From the NCBI GenBank assembly GCA_051453625.1, contig JBOZIK010000001.1:239924230-239988229 (forward strand): 64,000 nucleotides of DNA, read 5' to 3'. Position numbers and translations under genes: made by a program. This stretch comes from Welwitschia mirabilis. Lineage: Eukaryota > Gnetophyta > Gnetopsida > Welwitschiales. This document shows, in pieces, positions 1-10,042 of this stretch; the stretch's first letter is position 1, and each line of letters opens with the position of its first letter. Under the pieces are notes generated by a model. That model was not told the origin of the DNA, ran no database searches, and worked only from the letters and a program-made list of their open reading frames with translations.

Positions 1-558
1 TGATTCTAATAAATTACTATCCTAATGTTGACCATCTTTACTTAGTATAAACATCTTGAGTGAGTGGGAAAAATGAAGAATAAACATACTATTTTACAAG
101 CACAGTAGAATAACTAGATTATCTCCTCCTCGCATGTGCCCCTTAGCTACATTAATAGCTATGAAAGTATGACTAAAGTTTCTAGAGTTTGACTAGTGAG
201 AGTGAACTATAAAGTTCAAGGAAGAGCATCATAATGTAAGATTGAAAAAATATGAAAAAGGGTTATGAGTGGAAGGGAATGGTAGACTATTTTGCAAGAG
301 GAATTTATTTATTATTTCTAAGTAAGAAGTCATAATAAGAAGAGTTCAACCAGTTTTATAGGAGTTAAGAACCAATAGGATTTATCAGATCATGTCTAAC
401 TGATTTTCTGGTAGAGCTGTAATTGAAACGATAGTACATTCCTTCATAAATCAACATATTTTAATATGCTAGAGTAATTTTAATAACAATAAGAAATAAC
501 AAGATAAATTTTCTAAATGAAAGTAAAAAAATTTGATAAGTGGATGGATGTTAAAATA
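1..558. other. AT-rich stretch, no gene seen
   Basis: I see no convincing coding frame here. It lies just outside the copia LTR that begins at 559. Because the DNA on the other side of that copia element is the end of an Athila-like integrase, this stretch could be the continuation of that element (3' region on the minus strand). I could not confirm this by translation, and no target duplication joins the two sides. Confidence 0.3.
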
Positions 559-727
559 TATTAGTAAATAAGAATGCCTAAAATCAAGCATACAACATTT
601 CCAAATTATAAATTTTATTTCTTTTCTTGTCTTATTTAAAAAATAGATTACTTAAATAAAAAATAATACCACTAGGATTTTCATGTATCCCTAGACATGG
701 GACCATAGTATGTATTAATCTTAGAAA
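559..727 (-). repeat. 3' LTR of the copia element
   Basis: This matches 14924-15093 along its whole length with many substitutions and a few small indels. Shared blocks include the TATTAG start, the stretch around 600-625 (AAATTTTATTTC) and the TTTCATGTATNCCTAG block near 680. Equal length of both copies (169 and 170 bp) supports the boundaries. LTRs this short are known in some copia lineages. Confidence 0.65.
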
Positions 728-737
728 TTCCTCCCTT
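726..737 (-). other. Polypurine tract of the copia element
   Basis: On the minus strand the bases just before the 3' LTR read AAGGGAGGAATT, the expected position and composition of the plus-strand primer of an LTR retrotransposon. Confidence 0.5.
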
Positions 738-873
738 AACATGGAAATACACTCTCTTCTAAGGAAAAACTAGAGTGCCCAAGGGAAAACTCAGAAATGT
801 TACCTATAAGAAAACCTTCAGAAAGGAGTTGCCATGTAAGAAAACTACTTTGTAAAAGAAGTAGTTAATTTAT

Positions 874-1009
874 TACTACATATCTCATAGTAGATAGGCT
901 TATTCATGTGCATTACACATCCCATAATACTAGGCCAAAATTTGTACTACACATCCTGTAGGACTAGTTCATATTTGTACTATACATGCTGTAGTACTAA
1001 GATTATATG
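874..1009. repeat. Minisatellite, ~33-37 bp unit, four degenerate copies
   Basis: Four successive units start at about 874, 911, 945 and 978. Each carries TACTACAYATCCTGTAGTA-like sequence followed by an AGG/AGT-containing tail ending in TTTG or TATG. The array lies inside the copia interior and stops just before the N gap at 1032, so it may continue into the gap and may have caused it. Confidence 0.6.
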
Positions 1010-1031
1010 TAACTTCAACCAAAGTTCAAAT

Positions 1032-1555
1032 NNNNNNNNNNNNNNNNNNNNNNNNNNNNNNNNNNNNNNNNNNNNNNNNNNNNNNNNNNNNNNNNNNNNN
1101 NNNNNNNNNNNNNNNNNNNNNNNNNNNNNNNNNNNNNNNNNNNNNNNNNNNNNNNNNNNNNNNNNNNNNNNNNNNNNNNNNNNNNNNNNNNNNNNNNNNN
1201 NNNNNNNNNNNNNNNNNNNNNNNNNNNNNNNNNNNNNNNNNNNNNNNNNNNNNNNNNNNNNNNNNNNNNNNNNNNNNNNNNNNNNNNNNNNNNNNNNNNN
1301 NNNNNNNNNNNNNNNNNNNNNNNNNNNNNNNNNNNNNNNNNNNNNNNNNNNNNNNNNNNNNNNNNNNNNNNNNNNNNNNNNNNNNNNNNNNNNNNNNNNN
1401 NNNNNNNNNNNNNNNNNNNNNNNNNNNNNNNNNNNNNNNNNNNNNNNNNNNNNNNNNNNNNNNNNNNNNNNNNNNNNNNNNNNNNNNNNNNNNNNNNNNN
1501 NNNNNNNNNNNNNNNNNNNNNNNNNNNNNNNNNNNNNNNNNNNNNNNNNNNNNNN
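1032..1555. other. Assembly gap (524 N)
   Basis: Unsequenced bases. The copia RT and RNase H, if ever present here, would fall in or next to this gap. Confidence 0.95.
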
Positions 1556-2257
1556 AGGTATCTTTATTTGAGCAGCAGTTGTTGATTTTACAGTTAGATG
1601 ATATACTAGTGTAACGAATTCATGTTGTATAAGTCCCTTAATTTTATGAACCAACTCCCATATACCATTTTCTATAAGCACATGATACTCTTCTTTCATG
1701 ACTTTACTAATTACATAGAATGGTGTCTTTTAAATGAGTTGGTTTACCATTAAAAATTAAATAAAGCTCATTAACATCATAATAATGGATTATATGTAAG
1801 CTATATTTAGTTCTAGTTTTACCCTTTTCATTGTGATAAACGTCTTAAAGAGTAGATTGTAACCAAGTACCATGATGTCACTTATGGGTATTTTTAGCTT
1901 CTTTTGTCAAAGAACCTGTTGAATTTCTATGGGAACCATGATTAGAAGTGCCTAAAGCACCAAATTACTTAATTCTTATAGGTTGTAAAGATGTCATACT
2001 AATATAAGGAACTAGAACAGAACTAGTGGCTACATCTTCCCCTCAACTAGAGGACATTAAGCATCTAAGGTTTTGGCTTGGAAAACCATGCAAGTGATTT
2101 TATGCTTTTTGAGACAAGCTTAAAAATGAATAAGTTTTTCATCTTTGTAGCATTTCATAATGAGTTAGTGATTGGAATAAAAAAATGTTTACTAGGTTTT
2201 TTGTCATAAATATTAAGTGATCTTCTTGCATCAGGGTGAAAAGTGATAGAAGATGTA
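1556..2257 (-). pseudogene. Copia pol fragment (region between integrase and RT)
   Basis: Read on the minus strand from 2257 downwards, the sequence gives a broken frame. At 1699-1640 it contains K-E-E-Y-H-V-L-I-E-N-G-I-W-E-L-V, which resembles the conserved start of copia reverse transcriptase (an E-E-x-x-x-L-x-x-N-x-T-W-x-L-V block). Directly after this block the usual K-W-V-Y/F-K-x-K segment is not recognisable, so a deletion or frameshift is likely before the N gap. Upstream, 1990-1900 has the Ser/Gly/His-rich character of the linker between integrase and RT. Integrase core motifs are missing. The break at 2257 is where the gypsy element inserted; the other half is at 10038. Confidence 0.5.
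2253..2257. other. Target-site duplication, left copy (ATGTA)
   Basis: It is paired with ATGTG at 10038-10042 on the far side of the element; the single difference is a G/A transition. Both flanks lie in copia sequence. Confidence 0.65.
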
Positions 2258-2489
2258 TGTTGTGCTGCCAATTTATGGTTATTTGATGGGATTTTATGAG
2301 CTATTTTATAGGACATTTACATAGGTTTAGGTGAAACTCTAAGGATTTTAAAAAATTGATAGAAAATCTCAAAAATGTATAATTCTTAGCAAGATTTAAT
2401 GCATTTAAGACACATTCTAATACACAAAGCTTTAGAGGAATATTTATAATGAAAAGAATAACTTATCCTCAATTAGATGATTAAAGAAG

Positions 2490-2533
2490 ATCATCATCCC
2501 CTCTATCATTCCTACGATAGGCAGGATGATGAT
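2490..2533 (+). other. Perfect two-stage hairpin in the LTR (upstream of TATA)
   Basis: The outer arms ATCATCATCC (2490-2499) and GGATGATGAT (2524-2533) pair perfectly. Inside them CTATC (2503-2507) pairs with GATAG (2516-2520). Degenerate versions of the same hairpin recur throughout this element and in the related LTR at 37313. Confidence 0.75.
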
Positions 2534-2701
2534 ACCATTAGATGCTGACATGGACTACTAAGTTGACTGCTGAGAAACTTATTGAGTCATTTTTTGTAAT
2601 GAGCTGTTATCCCCATCATCGTCTGAATGAGAGTCAGGATGACACTAATAATATAACTGACTCTGATAGCCAATCCTTAACCATTTCATCCATTTCTTAT
2701 C

Positions 2702-2709
2702 TATAAAAG
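2702..2709 (+). promoter_or_regulatory. TATA box of the 5' LTR
   Basis: TATAAAAG in the middle of the LTR. The other LTR has the same octamer at 9400-9407 in the same context (CTTATC before, AGTG after), so transcription would start about 30 bp downstream if the LTR were active. Confidence 0.55.
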
Positions 2710-3335
2710 AGTGCATTTTTGAAGCATCTTTTATTTATTATTTTTTATTGTGTTTTCCTAAAAATAAGTCCTCCTTTGAATCTCCTCTCTATCTTCATTG
2801 CATCAAGGTTCTCGTAACAGGAGATAGAAGGGTGGGAGATCCATATTAAGTGTTACAGAAAGATGTTTCCTTAGTGAAGGGCTATGTATCCTCCATTGAG
2901 ACCTAGCTATTTTGTAACCCATCTTTTGTTACCTTTTTAATATAAACTCTATTTTTGCATATTAGTTTATTAGCTGATCCTTATGGTTTATTTTATCCTT
3001 GATCTAGTGATAATTTCTTGGATGATATAGATCATCAAGATCTTTGTTAAGGCTAAGGAAAGTAGTTTAGATTCATTCTATGTTATGTTTAGATGAGGTT
3101 GCCCTTTGCATTTGCATTGCATCTTTTATTTCTTGCATTATTATTTAATTCTAGTTACCTCATTCACTTGTGAAAAGTAATTCAAGTTTCATCTCATAGT
3201 CTTCAATGAGAATACAACATTCAGGTTAGTTCCTACTTATACTAACGTGTTGTATTATGTGAAATATTTATTTTTATGAAAGATAAAATTGTTTTAAGTA
3301 TAAAACGCTTGCACCAATACACACCACAACAAATT

Positions 3336-3353
3336 AGCACCATTTCCAAGGAA
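3336..3353 (+). other. Primer-binding site, tRNA-Asp type, decayed
   Basis: TTAGCACCATTTCCAAGG starts three bases after the LTR. It matches the Athila/Tat primer site TTGGCGCCGTTGCCGGGG except at positions explained mostly by G-to-A. It fixes the 5' LTR boundary and the OTA lineage. Confidence 0.75.
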
Positions 3354-4089
3354 GGCTACTAAGGAGTACAAGGGTTATCATTATTTGAGTGAGTATATTA
3401 AATTTCTATTTGGTTATTTATCTATAGCGATGTTTTATTTTTATTAAAAACTATAGGTTTTATTTGTAATTCTTTTTTTTTAAGTTTTAGTTTTAGTTGT
3501 CAATAGCCATTGTTTCCTCTGTTGTCCCCATGATAAGTAGGATGATAGTTTATGATGTTAGTTTTTATTTTTAATTTTTGTGTTCAAATTTTAATTAATA
3601 AAATCAGTCTCTATTGTTTTATTTATTCGTCTAAATGACCAATAAGATGACAAATAGAATTTCTTTTTACTTCTAGCTTTTTGCTCTATTTCTATTTTCT
3701 TCTTTCACTATTAATCATCCCTTCTATCATCTCCATGAAATACATGACAATAGTGTTATTTTTTATTTGTTTTCTATTGTTTTTTATTTGTAGGATGTTG
3801 TGACATGGTCAAAATATAAAAGAGATATCAAAGAGAAAGGTTTTTAATAAGAAAAAAATATTAGAGAAGGACTAGTTAACATCAAAAAAGAATTAGAAAA
3901 CAGTCTCCAGGTGCATACAATACTTCTTTTGAGTTTATTTCTAAATTAGAACCCCTTAAATAAAACCTTATAGAAGGAGAAAACCCGTTTAAAATGTTGA
4001 CTGCTATCCAAAAATAAAAACAAGTTGTAGGGCTTTTTACCCTTAATCTTAATGCAAAACTAACCTTAAGAGAATTATTAGCCAATAAA
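3354..4089 (+). other. 5' leader of the nested gypsy element
   Basis: No gene. The leader is T-rich and carries further degenerate copies of the LTR hairpin motif, near 3507-3547 and 3715-3757. The minus-strand open frame at 3882-4085 is without recognisable domains. Confidence 0.5.
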
Positions 4090-5330
4090 AAATAAGAGAT
4101 TCAAACCCCTTTCGATCTATCCTTAAGGGATGATGTTGAACTAAAAAACTTTCATCCCTATCTAACATTTAGTGGTAAATATGATGAGGATCTTTTCCAA
4201 CATATTGCAGATATAGAATAATTAATCGTTACCTCACGAAATGGGGGGAAAAAATTAATGATAGAACATACATAGTAATCTTTTCCGTGACATTAAAAGA
4301 TAGGGATAAAAATTGGCTAAAAATCGTACCCCACAATATTTTAAAAACTTAAGAACAAGTCCAGGAAGCCTTCATCAAAAGATTTATGAGTGAAGAAATT
4401 GTTATAAAAAGGAATAAAAAAGTGCTAAACTTTCAACAAATATCAAATGAGGATTATACTTCCACATACAAATGTTTCTTTGTAGCAACCCACTCTAATT
4501 CAGTAGATGCTTTTTCATGAGAAGAACTACTAAACTACTTCTATAGTGAACTAAAACCCCATACAAAATAACTTATATGCTTCTCTTATGATGGAAACCT
4601 TATGAATCTCACATTAAAAAATGCCTAAACAAAATTAGAAGAACTTGTGGAGGTTAGTCAAACTTTGCCAATATCAAAAGAAAACCATACTGTAGGCTAA
4701 ATGATCAAAGATTTAAAAGAACTTAAATAAGAAAAAGAGGTAGATTACAACCCTATATTTCTAATTAGAGACTTTATAACAACCTTGAAGAAGTATACTG
4801 AAATGCTTTTAGATGCCAAAATAGCAATTAACAAAAATGTTATGCCAAACTATGACTTATATGAGGATAATTATCACATCACTAAAAACTATCCTATATT
4901 ACCAACATACAAAGAGAGAATATGTGAAGAAGTTTGCAATTTTAATCAAACATATCAAAACTTCTGAAATCAAAATCAGAAATAACCTAAGTTAAATGCT
5001 TATTTTTAAAACAACTCTCAACCTTTTAGAAACTGATTCAAAAATTCAAATTTCTAACCAAGATTATCAAACTTTCAACATTTCAATGATCAACTCTCAA
5101 ACTTTTTAGATGAACTTATAAAATCACAAGAAAAGACACATATCAGTTTAGAAAAGAAAAATGCCAGCATTAAAAACTTAGTAAATGTCCTTTACCAAAT
5201 AATGTTGGCAAACCAAAGACCTTAAGGAACATTGGCTACACAACCCTAATTAACTAAAAAAAGATTGTAAGGTTGTAACAAAAAGTGGATAAGAAATAAA
5301 CCCTCTTTCATATGAAACATCAACTTCTCA
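4090..5330 (+). pseudogene. Athila-like gag, broken
   Basis: Gag builds the particle that packages the RNA in the cytoplasm. The frame is split by stops and at least one shift near 4220. Visible in order: an N-terminal segment ending in F-S-G-K-Y-D-E-D-L-F-Q-H-I-A-D-I (about 4165-4217); a central capsid-like stretch with F-I-K-R-F (near 4380) and a Y-T-S-T-Y-K-C-F block (~4455); a zinc-knuckle remnant at about 4845-4905 in which the cysteines are replaced but the H-I-T-K-N-Y-P-I-L-P context remains; then a Q/N-rich tail with E-L-I-K-S-Q-E-K-T-H and R-P-x-G-T-L-A, followed by the remnant of the T-L-R-S-G motif near 5272-5292. This tail order is typical of Athila gag just before protease. The 60-residue frame 4785-4967 is one intact piece. 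Confidence 0.7.
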
Positions 5331-5689
5331 AACTAATATTAAAAATGATGAGAAAGAATAGGAAGACATCGAAGTATTAGAAGCATATAACTTTCCTTCT
5401 CTTGGTAAAAAGAAAAAGAAAAATTCTTCCTAAAAGTAACTAATCACCCCTTGTCTTGATATGTTTAATAACAATTCAAATTTTAATGAACATCTTAAAG
5501 CATTAATGAAAAATATGAGCATAAACTTACTATTTTAGAAACTTTTATAAAAAAATCTAGTGTACTCAAAACTATGGAAAGACTTAAGAAGAAAAAAACA
5601 AAAACTAGTCATCCCTAGCAAAGTCTTTTTAGCTCAATCCCTCTCAAATTTAGTGCTATAAAAATCATCAAAATTTAAAGATTTAAGAG

Positions 5690-6262
5690 TAGAAATAGTG
5701 AATGTACCTTTAGATGAAAACAAAAAGATTAAAAAGCATTAATTAATATTGGAATGAGTGTTAACATAATGCCACTACACATTTGCAAGAGACTTGGTTT
5801 AGAGGATAGAATAGAGCCTACTCAGGTTGTCTTAGAATTAGTAGACACTTTAGTTAAGAAAACTTTAGGGGTTATCAAATATTTAGCAATTCAAATTGAA
5901 GAGGTTTACTATCCAATAGATGTAATTATCATAGAAGTCGAACATAAAATAGGATATCCTTTACTTCTAGGTCAAGCCTTTTGTATAATAGCCCACTGCA
6001 TCATTGATACAAGAGCTGGAACAATGAAATGTCAGTTTGAAAAAAGAACATTTACAATTAGAGTTTTTAATGCAATAGAGAAAGCGCTAGGTAATGATGA
6101 AATGAATATTGAAAGTAATATTAAATTAACTTTATTCCTGCAACATCATTCCTTTAAAGAAAGAGAGCCAAATTACATGAGTCTATACTTTATGATAATA
6201 CACTTGAGATTAAGAATCAAGAAGCTAATGATACATCCAACTTTAAGAATGAAGAATAAATG
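5690..6262 (+). pseudogene. Athila-like aspartic protease
   Basis: The protease would cut the Gag-Pol polyprotein. An open stretch of 169 codons from 5754 carries S-V-N-I-M-P-L-H, then K-R-L-G-L (flap side), V-I-K-Y-L-A-I-Q-I, D-V-I-I-I and Y-P-L-L-L-G-Q-A-F, the conserved order in Athila protease. The true domain starts upstream, where A-L-I-N-I-G-M-S-V-N occurs at 5739-5768: the catalytic Asp of the usual D-L-G-A-S is Asn (AAT), a G-to-A change. The ATG at 5754 is therefore an internal Met of a polyprotein, not a natural start. Inactive by the missing Asp. Confidence 0.75.
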
Positions 6263-8574
6263 AAACCTTTATATTGCAAGGAAGTCCAACTTTCAAACTT
6301 ACACCTTGAGGGAGATTGTCTACTACATGAGCTAGAAATTGAAAATCATAATTTGAATTTGGATGTGAAAAATCTTTTTTGTGGACTAAAAAATGCTTTT
6401 CTTTGTGATGATTAAAATAAAACTCTTATAATTATTTAAAATATTTTACAATAGTCAATGTTAATATCCCCTTTAACTTCCAAAATTCATGCTTTCATAA
6501 GGTTACATAGAGTTTTATCTTTTATCCCCCACTTCTTCCAATTTATTTTACTTAAAAATAATTGTATACCTTTTATGTTTTATCAATTGATGAACTTCTA
6601 TTCTAGACCTTATTTCTCTAAATGAATGCAACATCTTGAGACTGTCTAAATAGATCCCTCTTTCTTTGTTTATTTTTAACAAAAGAGTGAACTAGATTTT
6701 AGGATTTGAATAAAATTTACTGGCTTTAGTGTTTTCTTTTTAATTTTATGATTTTGACTTTGATTATTGTCTTCAGTTTCTATTTTTAATTTATAGTTTA
6801 TATTTCTATTGCTATAAAAATAATCTGTTATTTTTTCTCTCATTCCCATGACAGACAGGACAATAGTATCTATTCTTATTTTTTACTTTTAGTTTTTGGT
6901 TAGTTTTCTATTTTCTATTTTTATTTCCTATCTTTGCCATCCTCTCTATTGTTTGGATGACAAGCAAGATGAAAGTTAGTTAATAAGTGATCTATTTTTT
7001 TATTGTTTTGAGAGAATACATTTTCCTCTGTTGAGATTTCTAACTTTACGACTTAAGAATTTTAGGAAGTTAATAAGTAAAGAATAAAATTCATTGAGTA
7101 AAATATTTGAATTTTTCCTTATCTTTTTTCTTTGGAGGTCATTATGACATTTACTTAATCATCTTTCAAACACGACTTATGTATTTATTTTCATAACTAG
7201 TCTTTGAGTTAGGCATTTTTAGTGGTAAGATTAAATTCATTCAATCTTAAGACATTCCTATGTCTATGATTTACATTTAAAAGAAGATGCTTTATTTTTG
7301 ATGTTTTTCTTAATGGTGAAAAGATCTTAGATTATTTAAGGATGTTCTTTTTTATTTTCATCTTACAACTTCACCTTTGTCTGTTTGAGTGTTTCGTCAT
7401 GTGGAATATTTATACATAAAGAAAAAAGAGAGAGATTAAATAAGAGCATGATGTTTTATTTGAGATATTTCAAAAACATGGTTACCATGATGGCCTACCA
7501 CAAGTACACTAAGGCAAATATTTTCAAGAGGATCCTTTAGCGGTGTAATATCATAGTTATGGGGACTTCACTAGAAGGTTAGTTGGCCATGCTTCATGGA
7601 GTCCTTGCTTCTTTAACTGTGATTAAACTCCCCTTATCATAGAATCAGTGGTGTTCTTGGTATCACCAAGAGCATTGCTTGTTTCCTAGACTCTTAGTCT
7701 TTTTACATGATCATTTCATTTCTTGAGATTTAGGTGTTTGTTTTAGACGTTAGCAGGTGAGTTTATTTTTAAGCAACTCTTTAGTATGATCATTCATTAT
7801 TTAAAGCATTTGTTTTAGTATCATCATAACCACTGTCCTATCGAATGGAAAGTTTTATACATTATGTCATGCATTTTCATATCAAGTAATGTTATAATAT
7901 CTTTCATAAAAGTTTGCTAGGTTAAAATTTTAGATAGGTCAGCTATACTTTATTGTCTTATGTTCATTCTTTCTATTTTCTTTTTTCATTAGGGTAGTTA
8001 TTTCCAAGTCATTACCATATTTTCTTATCCTTTAAAATTTTAACATTTATTATTTTCTTTACTTAGTTTTTAATAAAGAGTTAATTCCTTGCTTAAATAA
8101 TTTTCTTTAATAAACTTTATAGTCTAAAATTTATGAATTCACTTGCATATTTTTATTGTCCACTCTTTCCATGCTTGTCATAATATTTTATGCATTTATA
8201 TTTTTCAAAATTTAACATTACTTTATTCATCTTTACAATTTGTTTCTAAAGTTATCCAAATTCAAGTATACTCATCATCTGTCTTATTACTCCTATTTAC
8301 TTTTTCGTGCTTTATTTTCTAATATGGGATGTATTATTTTTTCAGCGGGCAGGACTCATTTTCATGGCTCATTTTCATAAAATTTTTAAACTTTCATGAG
8401 TCAAAATTTTAAAATTTTCATAACATTATGCATTACATGTTAGTTTTTGTGTGATGTATTTTATGAGCCTATTTTATCATTTCCAAATTGATTTTTTATA
8501 AAATAAACTAGCTTGTAATTATGGTCTTTTGCCTAGATTTTATCATGGAATAACAAAGGCTAAGTGGAAGGCTA
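6263..8574 (+). other. Gypsy interior without RT or integrase
   Basis: About 2.3 kb of T-rich DNA. The first ~150 bp may continue the polyprotein frame (broken). No F-x-D-D, H-H-C-C or D-D-E block is visible in any frame. Two more copies of the hairpin motif lie at about 6825-6867 and 6936-6975. A short purine-rich string (AGTGGAAGG, 8563-8571) immediately before the 3' LTR is the likely polypurine tract. Confidence 0.6.
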
Positions 8575-8844
8575 TGTTGCATTACCAATTTATGATTATT
8601 TGATGGGGTTTATGAGCTATTTTGTAGGACATTTGCATAATTTTAGGTGCAATTCTGAGGATGTTGAAGAATTGATAGAAGATCTTAGAAATGTGTAATT
8701 CTTAGCAAGATTTAATGCATTTAAGGGAGCTTCAAATGAATATTTCTAATAAAAAGACTAACTTCTTCTCAATCAGATGATTAAAGAAGACCATCGTCCT
8801 CTCTGTCATTCCCAAAACAGGTAGGATAATGACACCATTACATG

Positions 8845-9217
8845 NNNNNNNNNNNNNNNNNNNNNNNNNNNNNNNNNNNNNNNNNNNNNNNNNNNNNNNN
8901 NNNNNNNNNNNNNNNNNNNNNNNNNNNNNNNNNNNNNNNNNNNNNNNNNNNNNNNNNNNNNNNNNNNNNNNNNNNNNNNNNNNNNNNNNNNNNNNNNNNN
9001 NNNNNNNNNNNNNNNNNNNNNNNNNNNNNNNNNNNNNNNNNNNNNNNNNNNNNNNNNNNNNNNNNNNNNNNNNNNNNNNNNNNNNNNNNNNNNNNNNNNN
9101 NNNNNNNNNNNNNNNNNNNNNNNNNNNNNNNNNNNNNNNNNNNNNNNNNNNNNNNNNNNNNNNNNNNNNNNNNNNNNNNNNNNNNNNNNNNNNNNNNNNN
9201 NNNNNNNNNNNNNNNNN
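8845..9217. other. Assembly gap (373 N) inside the 3' LTR
   Basis: The 25 bases before the gap (8820-8844) and the 25 after it (9218-9242) differ at one position. The homologous 5' LTR has a single copy and nothing between. Confidence 0.9.
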
Positions 9218-9452
9218 GGTAGGACAATGACACCATTACATGCTAACATGGGCTACTAAGTTGACTACTGAGAAACTTGATGAGTCATCTTTTGTAAGGA
9301 GCTGTCATCTCCATTAGTGTCTAGATGATAGTCAGGATGAAACTGATAATGTAACCAACTCTGATAGCCAACTCTTGACCATTTCATCCATTTCTTATCT
9401 ATAAAAGAGTGGATTTTTGGAGCACCTTCTATTTATCATTTTCTGTTATGTT

Positions 9453-9515
9453 NNNNNNNNNNNNNNNNNNNNNNNNNNNNNNNNNNNNNNNNNNNNNNNN
9501 NNNNNNNNNNNNNNN
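9453..9515. other. Assembly gap (63 N) inside the 3' LTR
   Basis: Unsequenced bases. The 5' LTR at about 2757-2810 suggests that roughly this amount of ordinary LTR sequence is missing. Confidence 0.9.
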
Positions 9516-10037
9516 ATAATAGGAGATCATAGGGTAGAAGATCCATCTCAAGTGTTGTAGAAAGATGTTCCCTTGGTGGAGGGTTGTGTATCCTCCATTG
9601 AGGCCCAGCTATTTTGTAATCCACATGTTATTACCCTTTTAATATAAAATCTATTTTTGCATATTAGTTTATCAAATAACCCTTATGTTTTATGTTGCCT
9701 TTGATCTAGTGACAATTTCTTTAGTGATATAGATCATCAAAATCAGCCTTTGTTAAGGATGAGAAAAGTCATTCAGATTTATTCTACATTGCATTTAGAT
9801 TAGGTTGCACTTTGCATTTTCCTTGCATCTTTTATTTCCTGCATTTTTATTTTATCATGGTTACTTAATTCACTTGTGAAAAGTAATCTAAATCTCATCT
9901 CATAATATTTAATGAGAATACGACATTCAAGTTAACTCCCACTCATACTAGTGTGTTATATTGTGTGAGAAATCTATTTTTATGAATGACAGAATCATTT
10001 TGGGTCTAAAACACTTGTACAAATACATACCACAATA

Positions 10038-10042
10038 ATGTG
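10038..10042. other. Target-site duplication, right copy (ATGTG)
   Basis: Pairs with ATGTA at 2253-2257. Confidence 0.65.

Larger units (their letters stand above)
2258..3333 (+). repeat. 5' LTR of the nested gypsy element
   Basis: It aligns over its length with 8575-10037 when the N gaps there are ignored. Landmarks are TGTTGTGCTGCC at the start, a hairpin at 2490-2533, a second hairpin near 2606-2643, TATAAAAG at 2702-2709, and an AACA end at 3330-3333 before the primer site. A distinct relative of this LTR occurs at 37313. Confidence 0.85.
2258..10037 (+). mobile_element. Athila-like Ty3/gypsy element, gag and protease only
   Basis: Two direct LTRs (2258-3333, 8575-10037) begin TGTTG and end in (C)AACA or CAATA. 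Flanks 2253-2257 (ATGTA) and 10038-10042 (ATGTG) form a 5-bp target duplication with one transition. The primer site after the 5' LTR resembles the tRNA-Asp site of Athila/Tat elements. Gag at ~4090-5330 and protease at ~5690-6262 are recognisable. From 6263 to the 3' LTR no RT, RNase H or integrase motif is visible, so this is either a non-autonomous derivative or an internal deletion. It is inserted inside the copia element, so it is the younger of the two. Confidence 0.85.
8575..10037 (+). repeat. 3' LTR of the nested gypsy element (two gaps)
   Basis: Copy of 2258-3333: TGTTGCATTACC start, hairpin copy at ~8791-8833, TATAAAAG at 9400-9407, and the end CACAATA at 10031-10037. It includes N gaps 8845-9217 and 9453-9515. 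The first gap is flanked by a 25-bp near-identical direct repeat, whereas the 5' LTR runs through this point without interruption. Confidence 0.85.

Noticed and set aside
906-1699. Long open frames across the 524-N gap on both strands
   Set aside because: Their length comes from unknown bases. Only the minus-strand end at 1699-1640 carries copia-like residues, and it is reported as part of the pol fragment.
3882-4085. Minus-strand 67-codon frame opposite the gypsy leader
   Set aside because: It lies antisense just upstream of the gag homology, with no domain and no repeat of it elsewhere.
8806-9249. Four open frames spanning the 373-N gap
   Set aside because: They consist almost wholly of N, and the flanks are LTR sequence.
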